Part shown: positions 35,114 to 44,260 of the stretch, one piece after another | Layout: each line of letters starts with the position of its first letter | Numbering within the stretch: the first letter of the stretch is position 1 | Assembly (NCBI RefSeq): GCF_018131185.1 | Contig: NZ_JAFCJE010000013.1 | Span: 22,353-86,352, forward strand | Source: Bradyrhizobium diazoefficiens | Lineage (GTDB): Bacteria; Pseudomonadota; Alphaproteobacteria; Rhizobiales; Xanthobacteraceae | Direction: 5' to 3' | Length of the DNA: 64,000 nucleotides | Notes under the pieces: generated by a model | The model's database searches: none | Seen by the model: the letters and a program-made list of their open reading frames with translations, nothing else | What the model was told of the DNA's origin: nothing | Translations under genes and position numbers: made by a program

Positions 35114-36442
35114 TCAGGCCACCCGCTTGATGGCGTCGCCGAGAATCGAGACGATGTCGTCGATGTGGCTCTTTTCGACGATCAGCGGCGGCGACAGCGC
35201 GAAGCTATCGCCACTCATGCGGAAGTACAGTCCGCGATTGAAGCAGTCGACCATGACGTCGTAGCCGCGCGCACCGACAGCACCGTCGCGCGGCGACAGC
35301 TCGACTGCGCCCATCAGGCCGCAATTGCGGATGTCGATGACGTTCGGCAGGCCCTTGAGCGAATGCAGCGCATCGCGCCAGTATTCGGCGATCGACGCAC
35401 CGCGCGTCAGCAGGCCTTCGTCCTTGTAGATGTCGAGCGTCGCGATGCCGGCGGCGCAGGCGGTCGGATGCGCGGAATAAGTGTAGCCGTGGAACAGCTC
35501 CATGACGTTCTCCGGGCCGATCATCATGGCGTCGTGCACCTTGCGGTGCGCGAAAACCGCGCCGCAGGGGATGGTGCCGTTGGTGATGCCCTTGGCGGTG
35601 GTCATCATGTCCGGCGTAACGCCGAAGAAATTGGCGGCGAACGGCGTGCCGAGGCGGCCGAAGCCGGTGATGACCTCGTCGAAGATCAGGAGGATGCCGT
35701 GCTTGTCGCAGATCTCGCGCAGGCGCTGCAGGTAGCCCTTCGGCGGCGGCAGCACAGCGGTCGACCCCGGGACCGGCTCGACGATGACGGCGGCGATGGT
35801 CTCGGCGCCATGCAAGGCCACGAGGCGTTCGAGATCGTCGGCAAGCTCGGCGCCGTGCTCGGGCTGATCCTTGGCGAAGGCGTTGCGGGTGAGATCGTGG
35901 GTGTGTCGGATGTGATCGACGCCCGGCAGCAGGGTGGCGAAGGCGCGGCGGTTGGCGACCATGCCGCCGACCGAGGTGCCGCCGAAGCCGACCCCGTGAT
36001 AGCCGCGCTCGCGGCCGATCAGGCGGGTTCGGCTGGCCTGGCCGTTGGCGCGGTGATAGGCGAGGGCGATCTTCAGTGCGGTGTCGACCGACTCGGAGCC
36101 GGAGTTGGTGAAGAAGATGCGGTCGAGGCCCTTCGGCGCGATCTCGGCGAGCCGCTCGGCGAAGTCGAATGCGAGCGGATGGCCCATCTGGAACGACGGC
36201 GCAAAGTCCAGCGTCATGAGCTGACGCTCGACCGCGGCGGCGATCTGCTTGCGGCCGTGGCCGGCATTGACGCACCAGAGGCCGGCGGAGCCGTCGATCA
36301 CCTTGCGGCCGTCGACGGTGGTGTAGTGCATGCCCTCGGCGGAGGAGAACAGGCGCGGCGCCTTCTTGAACTGCCGGTTGGCCGTGAACGGCATCCAGAA
36401 CGAGTCGGTCTTGATAGTGTTCGGAATCTGATGAAGGGTCAC
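35114..36442 (-). CDS. Class III aminotransferase, omega-amino-acid--pyruvate type
   Basis: PLP enzyme of 442 residues that moves the distal amino group of an omega-amino acid or diamine (beta-alanine, GABA, putrescine) to pyruvate. Motifs: FFTNSGSESVDTALKIA, the GYHG loop, IFDEVITGFGRLG with the PLP-binding Asp, and the Schiff-base Lys in TTAKGITNG. The GTG at 36442 is chosen because AAAGGAG precedes it by 7 bases. It lies upstream of dadA on the same strand and divergent from a second XRE-cupin regulator, which probably controls it. Confidence 0.9.
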   Translation of the reverse strand: MTLHQIPNTIKTDSFWMPFTANRQFKKAPRLFSSAEGMHYTTVDGRKVIDGSAGLWCVNAGHGRKQIAAAVERQLMTLDFAPSFQMGHPLAFDFAERLAEIAPKGLDRIFFTNSGSESVDTALKIALAYHRANGQASRTRLIGRERGYHGVGFGGTSVGGMVANRRAFATLLPGVDHIRHTHDLTRNAFAKDQPEHGAELADDLERLVALHGAETIAAVIVEPVPGSTAVLPPPKGYLQRLREICDKHGILLIFDEVITGFGRLGTPFAANFFGVTPDMMTTAKGITNGTIPCGAVFAHRKVHDAMMIGPENVMELFHGYTYSAHPTACAAGIATLDIYKDEGLLTRGASIAEYWRDALHSLKGLPNVIDIRNCGLMGAVELSPRDGAVGARGYDVMVDCFNRGLYFRMSGDSFALSPPLIVEKSHIDDIVSILGDAIKRVA

Positions 36443-36602
36443 GGCCGCGCTCCTTTGCTGACCTGCTAGCAGAGCCACGGCTTGGAAAGCGCAACAAGTC
36501 CTTTTCTGCCCCGCCGCAACCCATTGATTTCACTGGGGCGATTGGACCATATTTGCGCGATCCGCATCACCTGCAACACAGGACCAGGGCAAGGACCGGA
36601 AC

Positions 36603-37151
36603 ATGAGCGTCGACATCGGTGGACGGCTGCGATTCATCCGGGCGCGCCACAAGCTGTCGCAGCGCGAGCTGGCCAAGCGTGCCGGCGTCACCAATTCGAC
36701 AATCTCGCTGATCGAATCCAACCAGATGAACCCCTCGGTCGGCGCCCTCAAGCGCATCCTCGACGGCATCCCGATGGGGCTCGCCGAGTTCTTCGCGCTG
36801 GAGCCGGAGTCGCGGCGCAAGATCTTCTACCGCGCGGACGAGCTGACGGAGGTCGGCAAGAAGCCGATCTCGTATCGCCAGGTCGGCGACAATCTGTTCG
36901 GCCGCAGCCTCCAGATTCTGAAGGAGCGTTACGAGCCCGGCAGCGACACCGGGCGCGTGCACCTCGTCCATGACGGCGAGGAAGGCGGCATCGTGATCTC
37001 GGGCAAGCTCGAGGTCACCGTCGAGGACGAGCGCCGCATCCTCAATCCGGGCGACGCCTATTATTTCGAGAGCCGCCGCCCGCACCGTTTCCGCTGCGTC
37101 GGCGGCAAGCCGTGCGAAGTGATCTCGGCCTGCACGCCGCCGACGTTCTAG
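36603..37151 (+). CDS. XRE-cupin transcriptional regulator (PuuR-like), second copy
   Basis: 182-residue regulator with an N-terminal helix-turn-helix (about residues 6-65, RARHKLSQRELAKRAGVTNSTISLIE) and a C-terminal cupin barrel (about 105-178, HDGEEGGIVISGKLEV and GDAYYFESRRPHRFRC). It lacks the basic tail of the copy at 32973. The position divergent from the omega-aminotransferase (160 bases between starts) suggests it governs that gene in response to an amine or its product, as PuuR does in enteric bacteria. I see no clear repeat of the 32.9 kb operator motif here. Confidence 0.88.
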   Translation: MSVDIGGRLRFIRARHKLSQRELAKRAGVTNSTISLIESNQMNPSVGALKRILDGIPMGLAEFFALEPESRRKIFYRADELTEVGKKPISYRQVGDNLFGRSLQILKERYEPGSDTGRVHLVHDGEEGGIVISGKLEVTVEDERRILNPGDAYYFESRRPHRFRCVGGKPCEVISACTPPTF

Positions 37152-37252
37152 AGCATGATCCGGAAAAGTGCGAAACGGTTTTCGGAAAAGATCATGCGCA
37201 AACAACAACCTAAAGCGCGATGATGGTTCATCCAAATCTCATCGCGCTTTAG
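37151..37252. repeat. Paired palindromic repeats downstream of the regulator
   Basis: First unit: GCATGATC (37153-37160) and GATCATGC (37190-37197), with CCGGAAAA and TTTTCGG inside. Second unit: a perfect 14-bp stem CTAAAGCGCGATGA (37210-37223) / TCATCGCGCTTTAG (37239-37252). Both are REP-like families that recur in rhizobial intergenic DNA, and here they lie between convergent genes. Confidence 0.75.
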
Positions 37253-37294
37253 ACCTACGCAGCGGAGCGAGAAGATCTCGCCCCGCCCGCCGTC

Positions 37295-39556
37295 TCAACG
37301 CTGCGTCAACAACTCCTCGATCCGAATCGGAAAACGACGCACACGCACGCCGGTCGCGTGCCAGACCGCGTTGGCGACCGCGCCGGCGCTGCCGGTGATG
37401 CCGATTTCGCCGACGCCCTTGATGCCGAGCGCATTGACGTGCGGATCGTGCTCCTCGACCGTGACGACGTCGAGCGGCGGCACGTCGGCATTCACGGGAA
37501 CGTGGTACTCGCCGAGATTGGCATTCATGATGCGGCCGGTGCGCCGGTCGGTGATCGCTTCCTCGTGCAGCGCAAAGGACAGGCCCCAGATCATGCCGCC
37601 GAACAGCTGGCTTTGCACCATGCGCGGGTTGACGATGCGGCCGGCTGCGAAGGCGCCGACCATGCGGCTGACGCGGATTTGGCCGAGATCGGGATCGACC
37701 TTCACCTCAGCGAACACCGCACCATGTGAATGCATCGCGTATTGCTCCATCGCCGCGGGATTCGGCGCACCGGTGCCGCGCGCCTCGACCTCGGCGACGC
37801 CGGCGCGCGCCAGGATCTCGGAATAGCTCTCGCTGCGGCTCTCATCGTCGCGTCGGACCAGCCTTCCCTCGCGCGCGATCACGCCGGCATTGCCGGCGCC
37901 GAACAGCGGCGAATGCTCGTCAGTGGTGGCGATATCGGCGAGCTTGGCGATCACGGCCGCGCCCGCGCTGTGGATCGCAGCACCCGCGGTTGCCGTATGC
38001 GCGGAGCCGCCGGCGATGCCGGCATCGGGCAAATCGGACGTACCGGCCCTGAACGCGACGCGGTCGATATCGAGCCCGAGCTCGTCGGCCGCGATCTGGG
38101 CCAGCGCGGTCCAGGCGCCCTGCCCCATGTCGTGCGCACCGATCTCCATCACGCCCGAGCCATCGCGCCGGATCGCCGCGCGGGCTTCCGCCTGGAACAT
38201 CAGCGCGGGGAAGGTCGCGGTGCCCATGCCCCAGCCGACCAGAAAGCCGGCATCGTCGCGCATCTGCCGCGGCTGCAGCGAACGCTTCGCCCAGCCGAAA
38301 CGCGCCGCACCCTGCTCGTAACAGGCGCGCAACGCCTTTGAGGAGAACGGCTTGCCGCTGATCGGCTCGACCTCGGCATAGTTCTTCAGGCGGAAGGCGA
38401 GCGGGTCCATGCCGCAGGCCCACGCCATCTCGTCGATCGCGCTCTCCAGCGCAATCGAGCCGGTCGCCTCGCCGGGCGCGCGCATGAACAGCGGCGTGCC
38501 GGTATTGACGCGCACGGCGTCATGCGAGGTGCGGATCGCAGGCGCCGCATAGAGTGTGTGCGAGGCGTCGGCGGCGGGCTCGTAGAAATCGTCGAACGTG
38601 CTCGACACGGTCCTCGCATGATGATCGAGCGCGGTCAAACGCCCCTCGCCATCCGCACCGATGCGCAGGCGCTGGCGCGTCGGTGCGCGATGGCCGACCG
38701 GCCCATACATCTGCTCGCGGCGCAGCACGAGCTTGACCGGCTTGCCGACCAGCTTGGCGGCCATGACGCCGAGCACCTGCGGCCCGGCCATCAACCCCTT
38801 GGAGCCGAAACCGCCCCCGAGAAACGGGCTGCGAATGTGGATCTTGTCATGCGCGATGCCGAACAACTCGGCGATCCGTGCCAGCGAGAGCATCAGACCC
38901 TGGGTCGGCATGTCCACCGACAGCCTGTCGCCGTCCCAATGCGCCACGATCCCATGCGGCTCCATCGCGTTGTGATATTGCGGCGGCGTCTCATAGACGA
39001 CGTCGATCTGCTTCTCGGCCGAAGCAAGCCCTGCCTCGATGTCCCCATGATGATGCTCGGACGGATTGCCGACGCCGACGACGGGCGGCACAAAGCTCTC
39101 GCCGGCATCGAGGCCGACCAGCGCAGGCAGCGCCTCGTAACGCGGCGCCAGCAGCGCGGCGCCTTCGGTTGCAGCCTCCAACGTCTCCGCGATCACCACC
39201 GCAATCGGCTGGTTGGCGTAGCGGACCTCGTTGGTCTGCAACACCTCCATCCGGAAGACGAACGGATTGGTCTTGATCTCGGGATCGATCGCGAGAGCCG
39301 GTTTGTGGTCCGGCGTCATGACGTCGACCACACCGGGATGGCGCTTGGCGGCATCGACATCAAGCGAAGTCAAACGACCGCGCGCGATGCTGGACACGGC
39401 CATCACCGCAAACAGCATGCCAGGCGGGTGATTGTCGGCAGCGTAGGTCGCCTGCCCCTTGACCTTGAGATTGCCGTCGCGACGGGTCAGCGGCTGGCCG
39501 ATATTCGAGCCGTGGCGCAGATGGGCGGGCGCACTGGTCAGGTTGAGCTCAGGCAT
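37295..39556 (-). CDS. Molybdenum hydroxylase large subunit (xanthine dehydrogenase family)
   Basis: Molybdopterin-cytosine-dinucleotide-binding catalytic subunit of 753 residues. The N-terminal part has the aldehyde oxidase/xanthine dehydrogenase a/b hammerhead pattern (GQATYAADNHPPGMLFAVMAVS), followed by the Mo-binding region with FLGGGFGSK and, near the C-terminus, GIKGVGEIGITGSAGAVANAV with the conserved active-site Glu in GVGE. The trio order (this gene, FAD, 2Fe-2S) matches PaoABC/YagRST-type aldehyde oxidoreductases. Its start (39556) overlaps the end of the FAD-subunit gene. No XdhC/PaoD chaperone is encoded next to it. Confidence 0.92.
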   Translation of the reverse strand: MPELNLTSAPAHLRHGSNIGQPLTRRDGNLKVKGQATYAADNHPPGMLFAVMAVSSIARGRLTSLDVDAAKRHPGVVDVMTPDHKPALAIDPEIKTNPFVFRMEVLQTNEVRYANQPIAVVIAETLEAATEGAALLAPRYEALPALVGLDAGESFVPPVVGVGNPSEHHHGDIEAGLASAEKQIDVVYETPPQYHNAMEPHGIVAHWDGDRLSVDMPTQGLMLSLARIAELFGIAHDKIHIRSPFLGGGFGSKGLMAGPQVLGVMAAKLVGKPVKLVLRREQMYGPVGHRAPTRQRLRIGADGEGRLTALDHHARTVSSTFDDFYEPAADASHTLYAAPAIRTSHDAVRVNTGTPLFMRAPGEATGSIALESAIDEMAWACGMDPLAFRLKNYAEVEPISGKPFSSKALRACYEQGAARFGWAKRSLQPRQMRDDAGFLVGWGMGTATFPALMFQAEARAAIRRDGSGVMEIGAHDMGQGAWTALAQIAADELGLDIDRVAFRAGTSDLPDAGIAGGSAHTATAGAAIHSAGAAVIAKLADIATTDEHSPLFGAGNAGVIAREGRLVRRDDESRSESYSEILARAGVAEVEARGTGAPNPAAMEQYAMHSHGAVFAEVKVDPDLGQIRVSRMVGAFAAGRIVNPRMVQSQLFGGMIWGLSFALHEEAITDRRTGRIMNANLGEYHVPVNADVPPLDVVTVEEHDPHVNALGIKGVGEIGITGSAGAVANAVWHATGVRVRRFPIRIEELLTQR

Positions 39557-40604
39557 GGATAACTCCGGGGATCGCGGCAAAGGGAGAAGCCGGCAGCGCC
39601 GGCAGGCGCGCGGGCGTGCCGGCCGCGGCGAGGGTCAGCGCGCGCACCACGATGCGGCGTGCGAGCTCGATCTTGAAGGCGTTGTCGCCGGACGGCTTGG
39701 CGTCGGCAAGAGCGCGCCAGGCGGCTTCCTGGAAGGCGTCGGCCGTCGGCGCAACGTTCCTGAGAACGTCCTCCGCGGCGCGGGCACGCCAGGACTTCGC
39801 GGCGACGCCGCCGAGCGCGAGCCGCGCTTCCACGATCTTGCCTTTCTCGATCCGCAATGCGGCTGCAGCCGATACGACGGCGAAAGCGTAGGAGGTGCGC
39901 TCGCGGACCTTGAGGTAGCGCGCATGCGCAGCAAAGCCGCGCGCCGCCGGCGGCAGGCGCACTGCGACGATGAGATCGCCGGGCTCGAGCACGGATTCGC
40001 GATCGGGCGTGTCGCCGGGCAGGCGGTGCAGCTCGTCGAGCGCGAACTCGCGCCGGCCATTTTTGCCCTCGATCTCGACGATGGCATCGAGCGCGACCAG
40101 CGGCACGCAGAAATCAGAAGGGTGCGTCGCGATGCAGCTCTCGCTCCAGCCGAGCACGGCATGGCCGCGGTTCTCGCCGTCGCGGGCGTCGCAGCCGCTG
40201 CCGGCCTCGCGCTTGTTGCACCGGCTGGCGGTGTCGTAGAAATAGGCGCAGCGCGTCCGTTGCAGGAGATTGCCGCCGACGGTCGCGGCGTTGCGCAACT
40301 GCGCGGACGCACCGGAGAGCAGCGCTTCGGCAACGGCCGGATAGGACCTCGCGAATTCCGCATCGTGCGCGAGATCGGCGTTGCCCACCAAGGCGCCAAT
40401 GCGTATGCCGCCGTCGGCGAGGCGCTCGATGCCGTCGAGCCCTTCGAGATGGGTGACGTCGACGAGACGATCCGGACGGCTGATATTGCCCTTCATCAGA
40501 TCGAGCAGATTGGTGCCGGCGGCAAGATAGACGGCGCCCGGCTGGGCCGCCGCGGCAACGGCTTCAGCAACCGTCGCGGGCCTGACATAATCGAACTGTT
40601 TCAT
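39549..40604 (-). CDS. Molybdenum hydroxylase FAD-binding subunit
   Basis: Electron-transfer subunit of 351 residues with FAD motifs VYLAAGTNLLDLMKG and RNAATVGGNLLQRTRC of the CO-dehydrogenase medium-chain family. The Cys-containing insert (CAYFYDTASRCNKREAGSGC) is typical of PaoB/YagS-like subunits, which carry an additional 4Fe-4S cluster. The ATG at 40604 overlaps the stop of the 2Fe-2S gene in ATGA; the 3' end overlaps the large-subunit gene. All three subunits are thus tightly coupled. Confidence 0.92.
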   Translation of the reverse strand: MKQFDYVRPATVAEAVAAAAQPGAVYLAAGTNLLDLMKGNISRPDRLVDVTHLEGLDGIERLADGGIRIGALVGNADLAHDAEFARSYPAVAEALLSGASAQLRNAATVGGNLLQRTRCAYFYDTASRCNKREAGSGCDARDGENRGHAVLGWSESCIATHPSDFCVPLVALDAIVEIEGKNGRREFALDELHRLPGDTPDRESVLEPGDLIVAVRLPPAARGFAAHARYLKVRERTSYAFAVVSAAAALRIEKGKIVEARLALGGVAAKSWRARAAEDVLRNVAPTADAFQEAAWRALADAKPSGDNAFKIELARRIVVRALTLAAAGTPARLPALPASPFAAIPGVIHA

Positions 40605-41098
40605 GCCGAACGCCTCTGGTTGGTTTCGTCCATCTGTCCTTGCGCGTCGAGCACGGCATCGACGATGCCGGCATAGGCGCCGCAGCGGCAGAGATTGCCG
40701 CTCATGCATTCGCGGATGCGCTCGGGATCGTTGCCGGCCTGCGCCTCGCTCATCATGCCGATCGCGCTCATGATCTGGCCGGGCGTGCAGAAGCCGCACT
40801 GGAAGCCGTCATGGGCAATGAAGGCGGCCTGCACGGGATGAAGCTGGTCGCCGCGCGCCACGCCCTCGATGGTGAGGATGTCGGCGCCGTCATGGCTGAT
40901 GGCGAGCGCGAGGCAGGAGTTGATGCGCTTGCCGTCGACCAGAATGGTGCAGGCACCGCACTGACCGCGGTCGCATCCCTTCTTGGTTCCGGTGAGATGG
41001 ACGCGCTCACGCAGGAGATCGAGCAGCGTGACGCGCGGATCGTCGAGGACGAAGTCGCGCCGCGCACCGTTCACGGTGAGGCTGATGGAGTGGTTCAT
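40601..41098 (-). CDS. Molybdenum hydroxylase 2Fe-2S subunit
   Basis: Iron-sulfur subunit of 165 residues. The plant-ferredoxin-type cluster is bound by CDRGQCGACTILVDG...CLALA and the second cluster by CGFCTPGQ and CRCGAY. It links the molybdenum site to the FAD subunit. No Tat signal is visible (MNHSISLTVNG start), so this complex is probably cytoplasmic, unlike periplasmic PaoABC. First gene of the operon and divergent from a TetR gene; a perfect palindrome lies between at 41212. Confidence 0.92.
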   Translation of the reverse strand: MNHSISLTVNGARRDFVLDDPRVTLLDLLRERVHLTGTKKGCDRGQCGACTILVDGKRINSCLALAISHDGADILTIEGVARGDQLHPVQAAFIAHDGFQCGFCTPGQIMSAIGMMSEAQAGNDPERIRECMSGNLCRCGAYAGIVDAVLDAQGQMDETNQRRSA

Positions 41099-41211
41099 AC
41101 AAGGCTCCGATCAGATATGGACATGAGTCATCGCGCAGCGCCCATCGCCATGGCCGCCGTCGATTGCGTGCCGCCCCCGACATGAAGCGGGTGGGGCACA
41201 TGAACGAAAAT

Positions 41212-41228
41212 ACGGAGGCACCCTCCGT
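41212..41228. promoter_or_regulatory. Perfect palindrome ACGGAGG-CAC-CCTCCGT, TetR operator candidate
   Basis: Seven-base arms with a 3-base spacer in the 254-base gap between the molybdenum-hydroxylase operon (start 41098) and the TetR gene (start 41353). Position and symmetry fit an operator bound by the TetR dimer that represses both directions. Confidence 0.6.
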
Positions 41229-41352
41229 TTAACAAGGGTCACGGGAAAATATTTGGAATTCGTCAAAAGCCCGTGCGTCACCAACGCGATGCAGCCGCTT
41301 CCGGGTTCAACGAGGGTTCAATCTAACCAATTCGTGATCTACATTGCCTGAT

Positions 41353-41994
41353 ATGGACGACCACGCCGACCAGACCCGAAAGCCCCGCGCCGATGCCGTG
41401 CGCAATCGCGAGCGCGTGCTCGAAGCGGCGAAAGCCGTGTTCAGCGCGGGCGGGCCAGAGGCGAGCCTCGAGGCTGTGGCGAAACGCGCCGGCGTCGGTA
41501 TCGGCACGCTCTATCGGCACTTCCCGACGCGCGAGGATCTGTTCGAGGCGGTGTACCGGCGCGAGGTCGAGCAGCTCAGCGAGCTTGCCGAGCAGTTGAA
41601 GACTGCGAAGGACCCGGTCGATGCGCTCAGGCGCTGGCTGCGTTCAGGTGTCGAGTTCGTTGCCACCAAGAAGGGGATGATGGCTGCCCTGGCGCTCGCG
41701 GTGCAGAGTTCATCGGAGCTCGCGGCGTTCTCGATGGATCGCCTGACCAAGGCGATCGGCTCGCTGCTCGACCGCGCGGTCGTGGCAGGCGAGATGCGCG
41801 GCGATGTCAGCCCGGAGGATTTGCTGCGGGCATTTTTTGGGATGTGCTACATGCACGACCAGCCCGGCTGGCAAGCGTCGGTGCTGCGCCTGCTCGATGT
41901 GTTCGTCGATGGCCTGCGCATGCAGCCTGTTAGGACAGCGAAGACGCGCACCGTCGCCAAGCCTGCGAAGCCGGCCCTGAAGCGCAAGCGATAG
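41353..41994 (+). CDS. TetR/AcrR family transcriptional regulator
   Basis: Repressor of 213 residues. The N-terminal helix-turn-helix (about residues 18-62, RERVLEAAKAVFSAGGPEASLEAVAKRAGVGIGTLYRHFPTRE) is typical; the rest is the all-helical ligand-binding and dimer domain, ending in a Lys/Arg/Pro/Ala-rich tail. The ATG at 41353 is used, with a TTG at 41344 also in frame; neither has a clear ribosome site. It is divergent from the molybdenum-hydroxylase operon and probably represses it until an aldehyde or aromatic ligand appears. Confidence 0.88.
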   Translation: MDDHADQTRKPRADAVRNRERVLEAAKAVFSAGGPEASLEAVAKRAGVGIGTLYRHFPTREDLFEAVYRREVEQLSELAEQLKTAKDPVDALRRWLRSGVEFVATKKGMMAALALAVQSSSELAAFSMDRLTKAIGSLLDRAVVAGEMRGDVSPEDLLRAFFGMCYMHDQPGWQASVLRLLDVFVDGLRMQPVRTAKTRTVAKPAKPALKRKR

Positions 41995-42039
41995 CGGGCG
42001 GCGGCCACAAGATCATGGCTACTGAGGGGTGATAGCGAC

Positions 42040-43401
42040 CTAAGTGGCAAAGCCCGGCCCGGCCTTCACCGCGCTCATCCGCGAGCGGACCAAGAGCAGC
42101 ACGACAATGCCGATATTGAGCGCGTTCCACGCCACTCCGTTGGCGAACGCCGCTGCATAGGAGCCGGTCGCATCGAAGATGAGGCCCGACACCCAGCCTC
42201 CGAACGACATGCCGAACACCGAGGCGAAGATCACGATGCCGACGCGGGTTGCGGCTTCGCTCGCCGGCATCGCCTCGCGCACGATGATCGCGTAGCTCGG
42301 CACGATGCCGCCCTGGAACAGGCCGAACATCGCGGAAATCAGATAGAGCGAGGTGAGGCTGTCGAAGAAAAGATAGAACACCAGCGCAAAGCCCTGCGCC
42401 AGCGATCCCACCAGCAGCGTCCAGATGCCGCCGATCTTGTCGGCGAGATAACCGGAGCCGATGCGGCTGACGATGCCGCAGCCCATCATCAGCGAGAGCA
42501 TCTCCGCGCCGCGCGCCACGCCATAGCCGAGGTCGCCGCAATAGGCGACGATATGCACCTGCGGCATCGCCATGGCGACGCAGCAAGAGATGCTGGCGAT
42601 CGAGAGCAGCACCGTCAGCGCATTGGTCGAGAGCTTGAGATCGACCCGCGGCGGCGGTGCATTGGCGTGATCGTGGACCTTGTCGTCGCCCATCTGCGCA
42701 CGCAGGACGAGAACCAGAAGCGCCATCGTGCTGGCGCAGACGATGGCGATGCCGATATGGGTGTAGCGCCAGCCGATCTCCTGGGTGCCCCAGCTCACGA
42801 TCGGCGGCCACATCGTGCCGGCCACGTAATTGCCGCTCGCGACGATGGTCACGGCCAGTCCGCGATAGCGCTCGAACCAGTGCGAAGCTTCCGCCATCAA
42901 CGGCGCGAAGGTCGCGGACGTGCCGAGCCCGATCAGGAAATAGGCCGCCACGAACTGCCAGAGCTGGGTCGACAGCCCCGCAAGCACATTGGCGACACCG
43001 AGGAAGGCGATGCTGATCGCCATCGCCCACACGATGCCGAACCGGTCGGTGATCTTGCCGGCGATCACGCCGCCGAGCCCGAAACCGAACATCATCAGCG
43101 TGAAGGCCAGCGACACGGCGCCACGTGTGGCACCGAATTCCGCCTGCACCACGGGAATCACGACCACGACCGCCCACATGCCGACGGCGCCGATCGAGCC
43201 GATCACGAGCGCAACGAGCAGCCGCATCCAGGCCTGACGGGAATCAGGGCTGAAGGAATCAGGGCTTTGTCCTGGATGACTTGGCGCGTGCACGCGCGGA
43301 ACATGTTCGCGGAACGCTCCGCGGTCAAGCAGCGTGCCGCGATATTGGGCATGCGCGGTGCGCTGCGGTAATAAGTTCTTGGCGAATGCGCGTTTTGCCA
43401 T
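42040..43401 (-). CDS. MFS transporter
   Basis: Integral membrane protein with 12 predicted helices, from LLVALVIGSIGAVGMWAVVVVIPVV to the last hydrophobic segment before RSRMSAVKAGPGFAT. AFTLMMFGFGLGGVIAGKITDRFG holds the loop-2/3 signature of the major facilitator superfamily and the general layout is like the OFA/monocarboxylate branch. The start is uncertain: ATG 43401 gives 453 residues with a long basic N-terminus, while GTG 43293 and ATG 43227 give 417 and 395 residues. None has a clear ribosome site. Cargo unknown. Confidence 0.78.
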   Translation of the reverse strand: MAKRAFAKNLLPQRTAHAQYRGTLLDRGAFREHVPRVHAPSHPGQSPDSFSPDSRQAWMRLLVALVIGSIGAVGMWAVVVVIPVVQAEFGATRGAVSLAFTLMMFGFGLGGVIAGKITDRFGIVWAMAISIAFLGVANVLAGLSTQLWQFVAAYFLIGLGTSATFAPLMAEASHWFERYRGLAVTIVASGNYVAGTMWPPIVSWGTQEIGWRYTHIGIAIVCASTMALLVLVLRAQMGDDKVHDHANAPPPRVDLKLSTNALTVLLSIASISCCVAMAMPQVHIVAYCGDLGYGVARGAEMLSLMMGCGIVSRIGSGYLADKIGGIWTLLVGSLAQGFALVFYLFFDSLTSLYLISAMFGLFQGGIVPSYAIIVREAMPASEAATRVGIVIFASVFGMSFGGWVSGLIFDATGSYAAAFANGVAWNALNIGIVVLLLVRSRMSAVKAGPGFAT

Positions 43402-43452
43402 TAGTTTGCATTCAGCGTGTGCAACATTGCCGCGCGGAACGCATGTGGCGGA

Positions 43453-43893
43453 ATGTTGCTGCGATTGACACGATCGATGCGGATCAGGGTGGGGCGGATC
43501 GTCGCCCTCGCCTATCTGTTCTGCGTGCTCGCGCCAGCGGCAAGCCTGGCCTGGGGCAGCGGCCCGGCGCCCTGCCTCGATGGGGCCCCGCAGGCATATG
43601 CCGCACCGGTCCATCATCAGATGGCGGCCGGCCATGCGCACGATGGCGCCTCGCACAACCACGCCGGGCCACACGAGCATCACCAAGCCAAGCAGGACGC
43701 GCCCGCGTCGCATCATCAGGACGGCAAGGGAACAGTCGGTCCCTGCTGCGCGATGATGTGCGTCAGCGCGTTGCCGGCCGACCTGCCGGTCGTCGCAACA
43801 CCGCTCCGACCGATGTCCACCTGCTCGCCCGAGCTCGTGGCCAGCCTGCACAGCACGGCACCGCCCCAGCACTACCGCCCCCCCATCGCCTGA
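43453..43893 (+). CDS. Exported His/Cys-rich protein, first gene of copper operon
   Basis: 146-residue protein with an N-terminal hydrophobic signal segment (RIVALAYLFCVLAPAASLAWG) and a mature part very rich in His (MAAGHAHDGASHNHAGPHEHHQ). It also contains a CCAMMC motif, which together with the His repeats looks like a soft-metal binding site. It is divergent from the MFS gene and precedes lipoprotein, TolC-like, multicopper-oxidase, cupredoxin and CusF genes on the same strand, so a periplasmic copper-binding role is likely. ATG 43453 is used; ATG 43477 is also possible. Confidence 0.75.
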   Translation: MLLRLTRSMRIRVGRIVALAYLFCVLAPAASLAWGSGPAPCLDGAPQAYAAPVHHQMAAGHAHDGASHNHAGPHEHHQAKQDAPASHHQDGKGTVGPCCAMMCVSALPADLPVVATPLRPMSTCSPELVASLHSTAPPQHYRPPIA

Positions 43894-43969
43894 TCTGACA
43901 CGACGATTTCGGGCCGAGCGCGCTTTGCCACGCGCGCGAACCTGTAGTCTTTCAGATCAAGGATGAATC

Positions 43970-44251
43970 ATGCTTGCGCTTCCCGGAGCGAAATCCGCCG
44001 CAGCCGTGGTGGCTGGACGACACCTTCTATTCCATTGGCCGCTTCTGGCCCTCGCTGCGCTGGCGATGTCCGGCTGCATGCCGGCCACGACCACAGTCGC
44101 CAGCGCCGATCCTGCCGATCCCGCGGCGAAGGTGGCGCCTGTCGGCTATCGCTCGACCATTGCGCCCTATACCAGCCTGCGGCCTGCGACACCGGCACCC
44201 TGGCGCGGCCGCAACGAGGCGGTGACGCCGCAGCCGAAGCAAGAGCGGTAG
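43970..44251 (+). CDS. Small lipoprotein in copper operon
   Basis: 93-residue protein with a signal sequence ending in a lipobox (LAMSGC near residue 31-36), so it is probably anchored by Cys to a membrane. The mature part is short and Pro/Ala-rich (TTTVASADPADPAAK and PYTSLRPATPAPWRG) and probably disordered. The ATG at 43970 has AAGGA six bases upstream. It lies directly before the TolC-like gene. No domain recognised; its position suggests an accessory to the outer-membrane component. Confidence 0.72.
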   Translation: MLALPGAKSAAAVVAGRHLLFHWPLLALAALAMSGCMPATTTVASADPADPAAKVAPVGYRSTIAPYTSLRPATPAPWRGRNEAVTPQPKQER

Positions 44252-44260
44252 GAGCGCGCC

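Noticed and set aside
36443..36602. A TTTTCA-N6-TGAA operator in front of the second PuuR-like regulator
   Set aside because: I found no convincing match in this gap.
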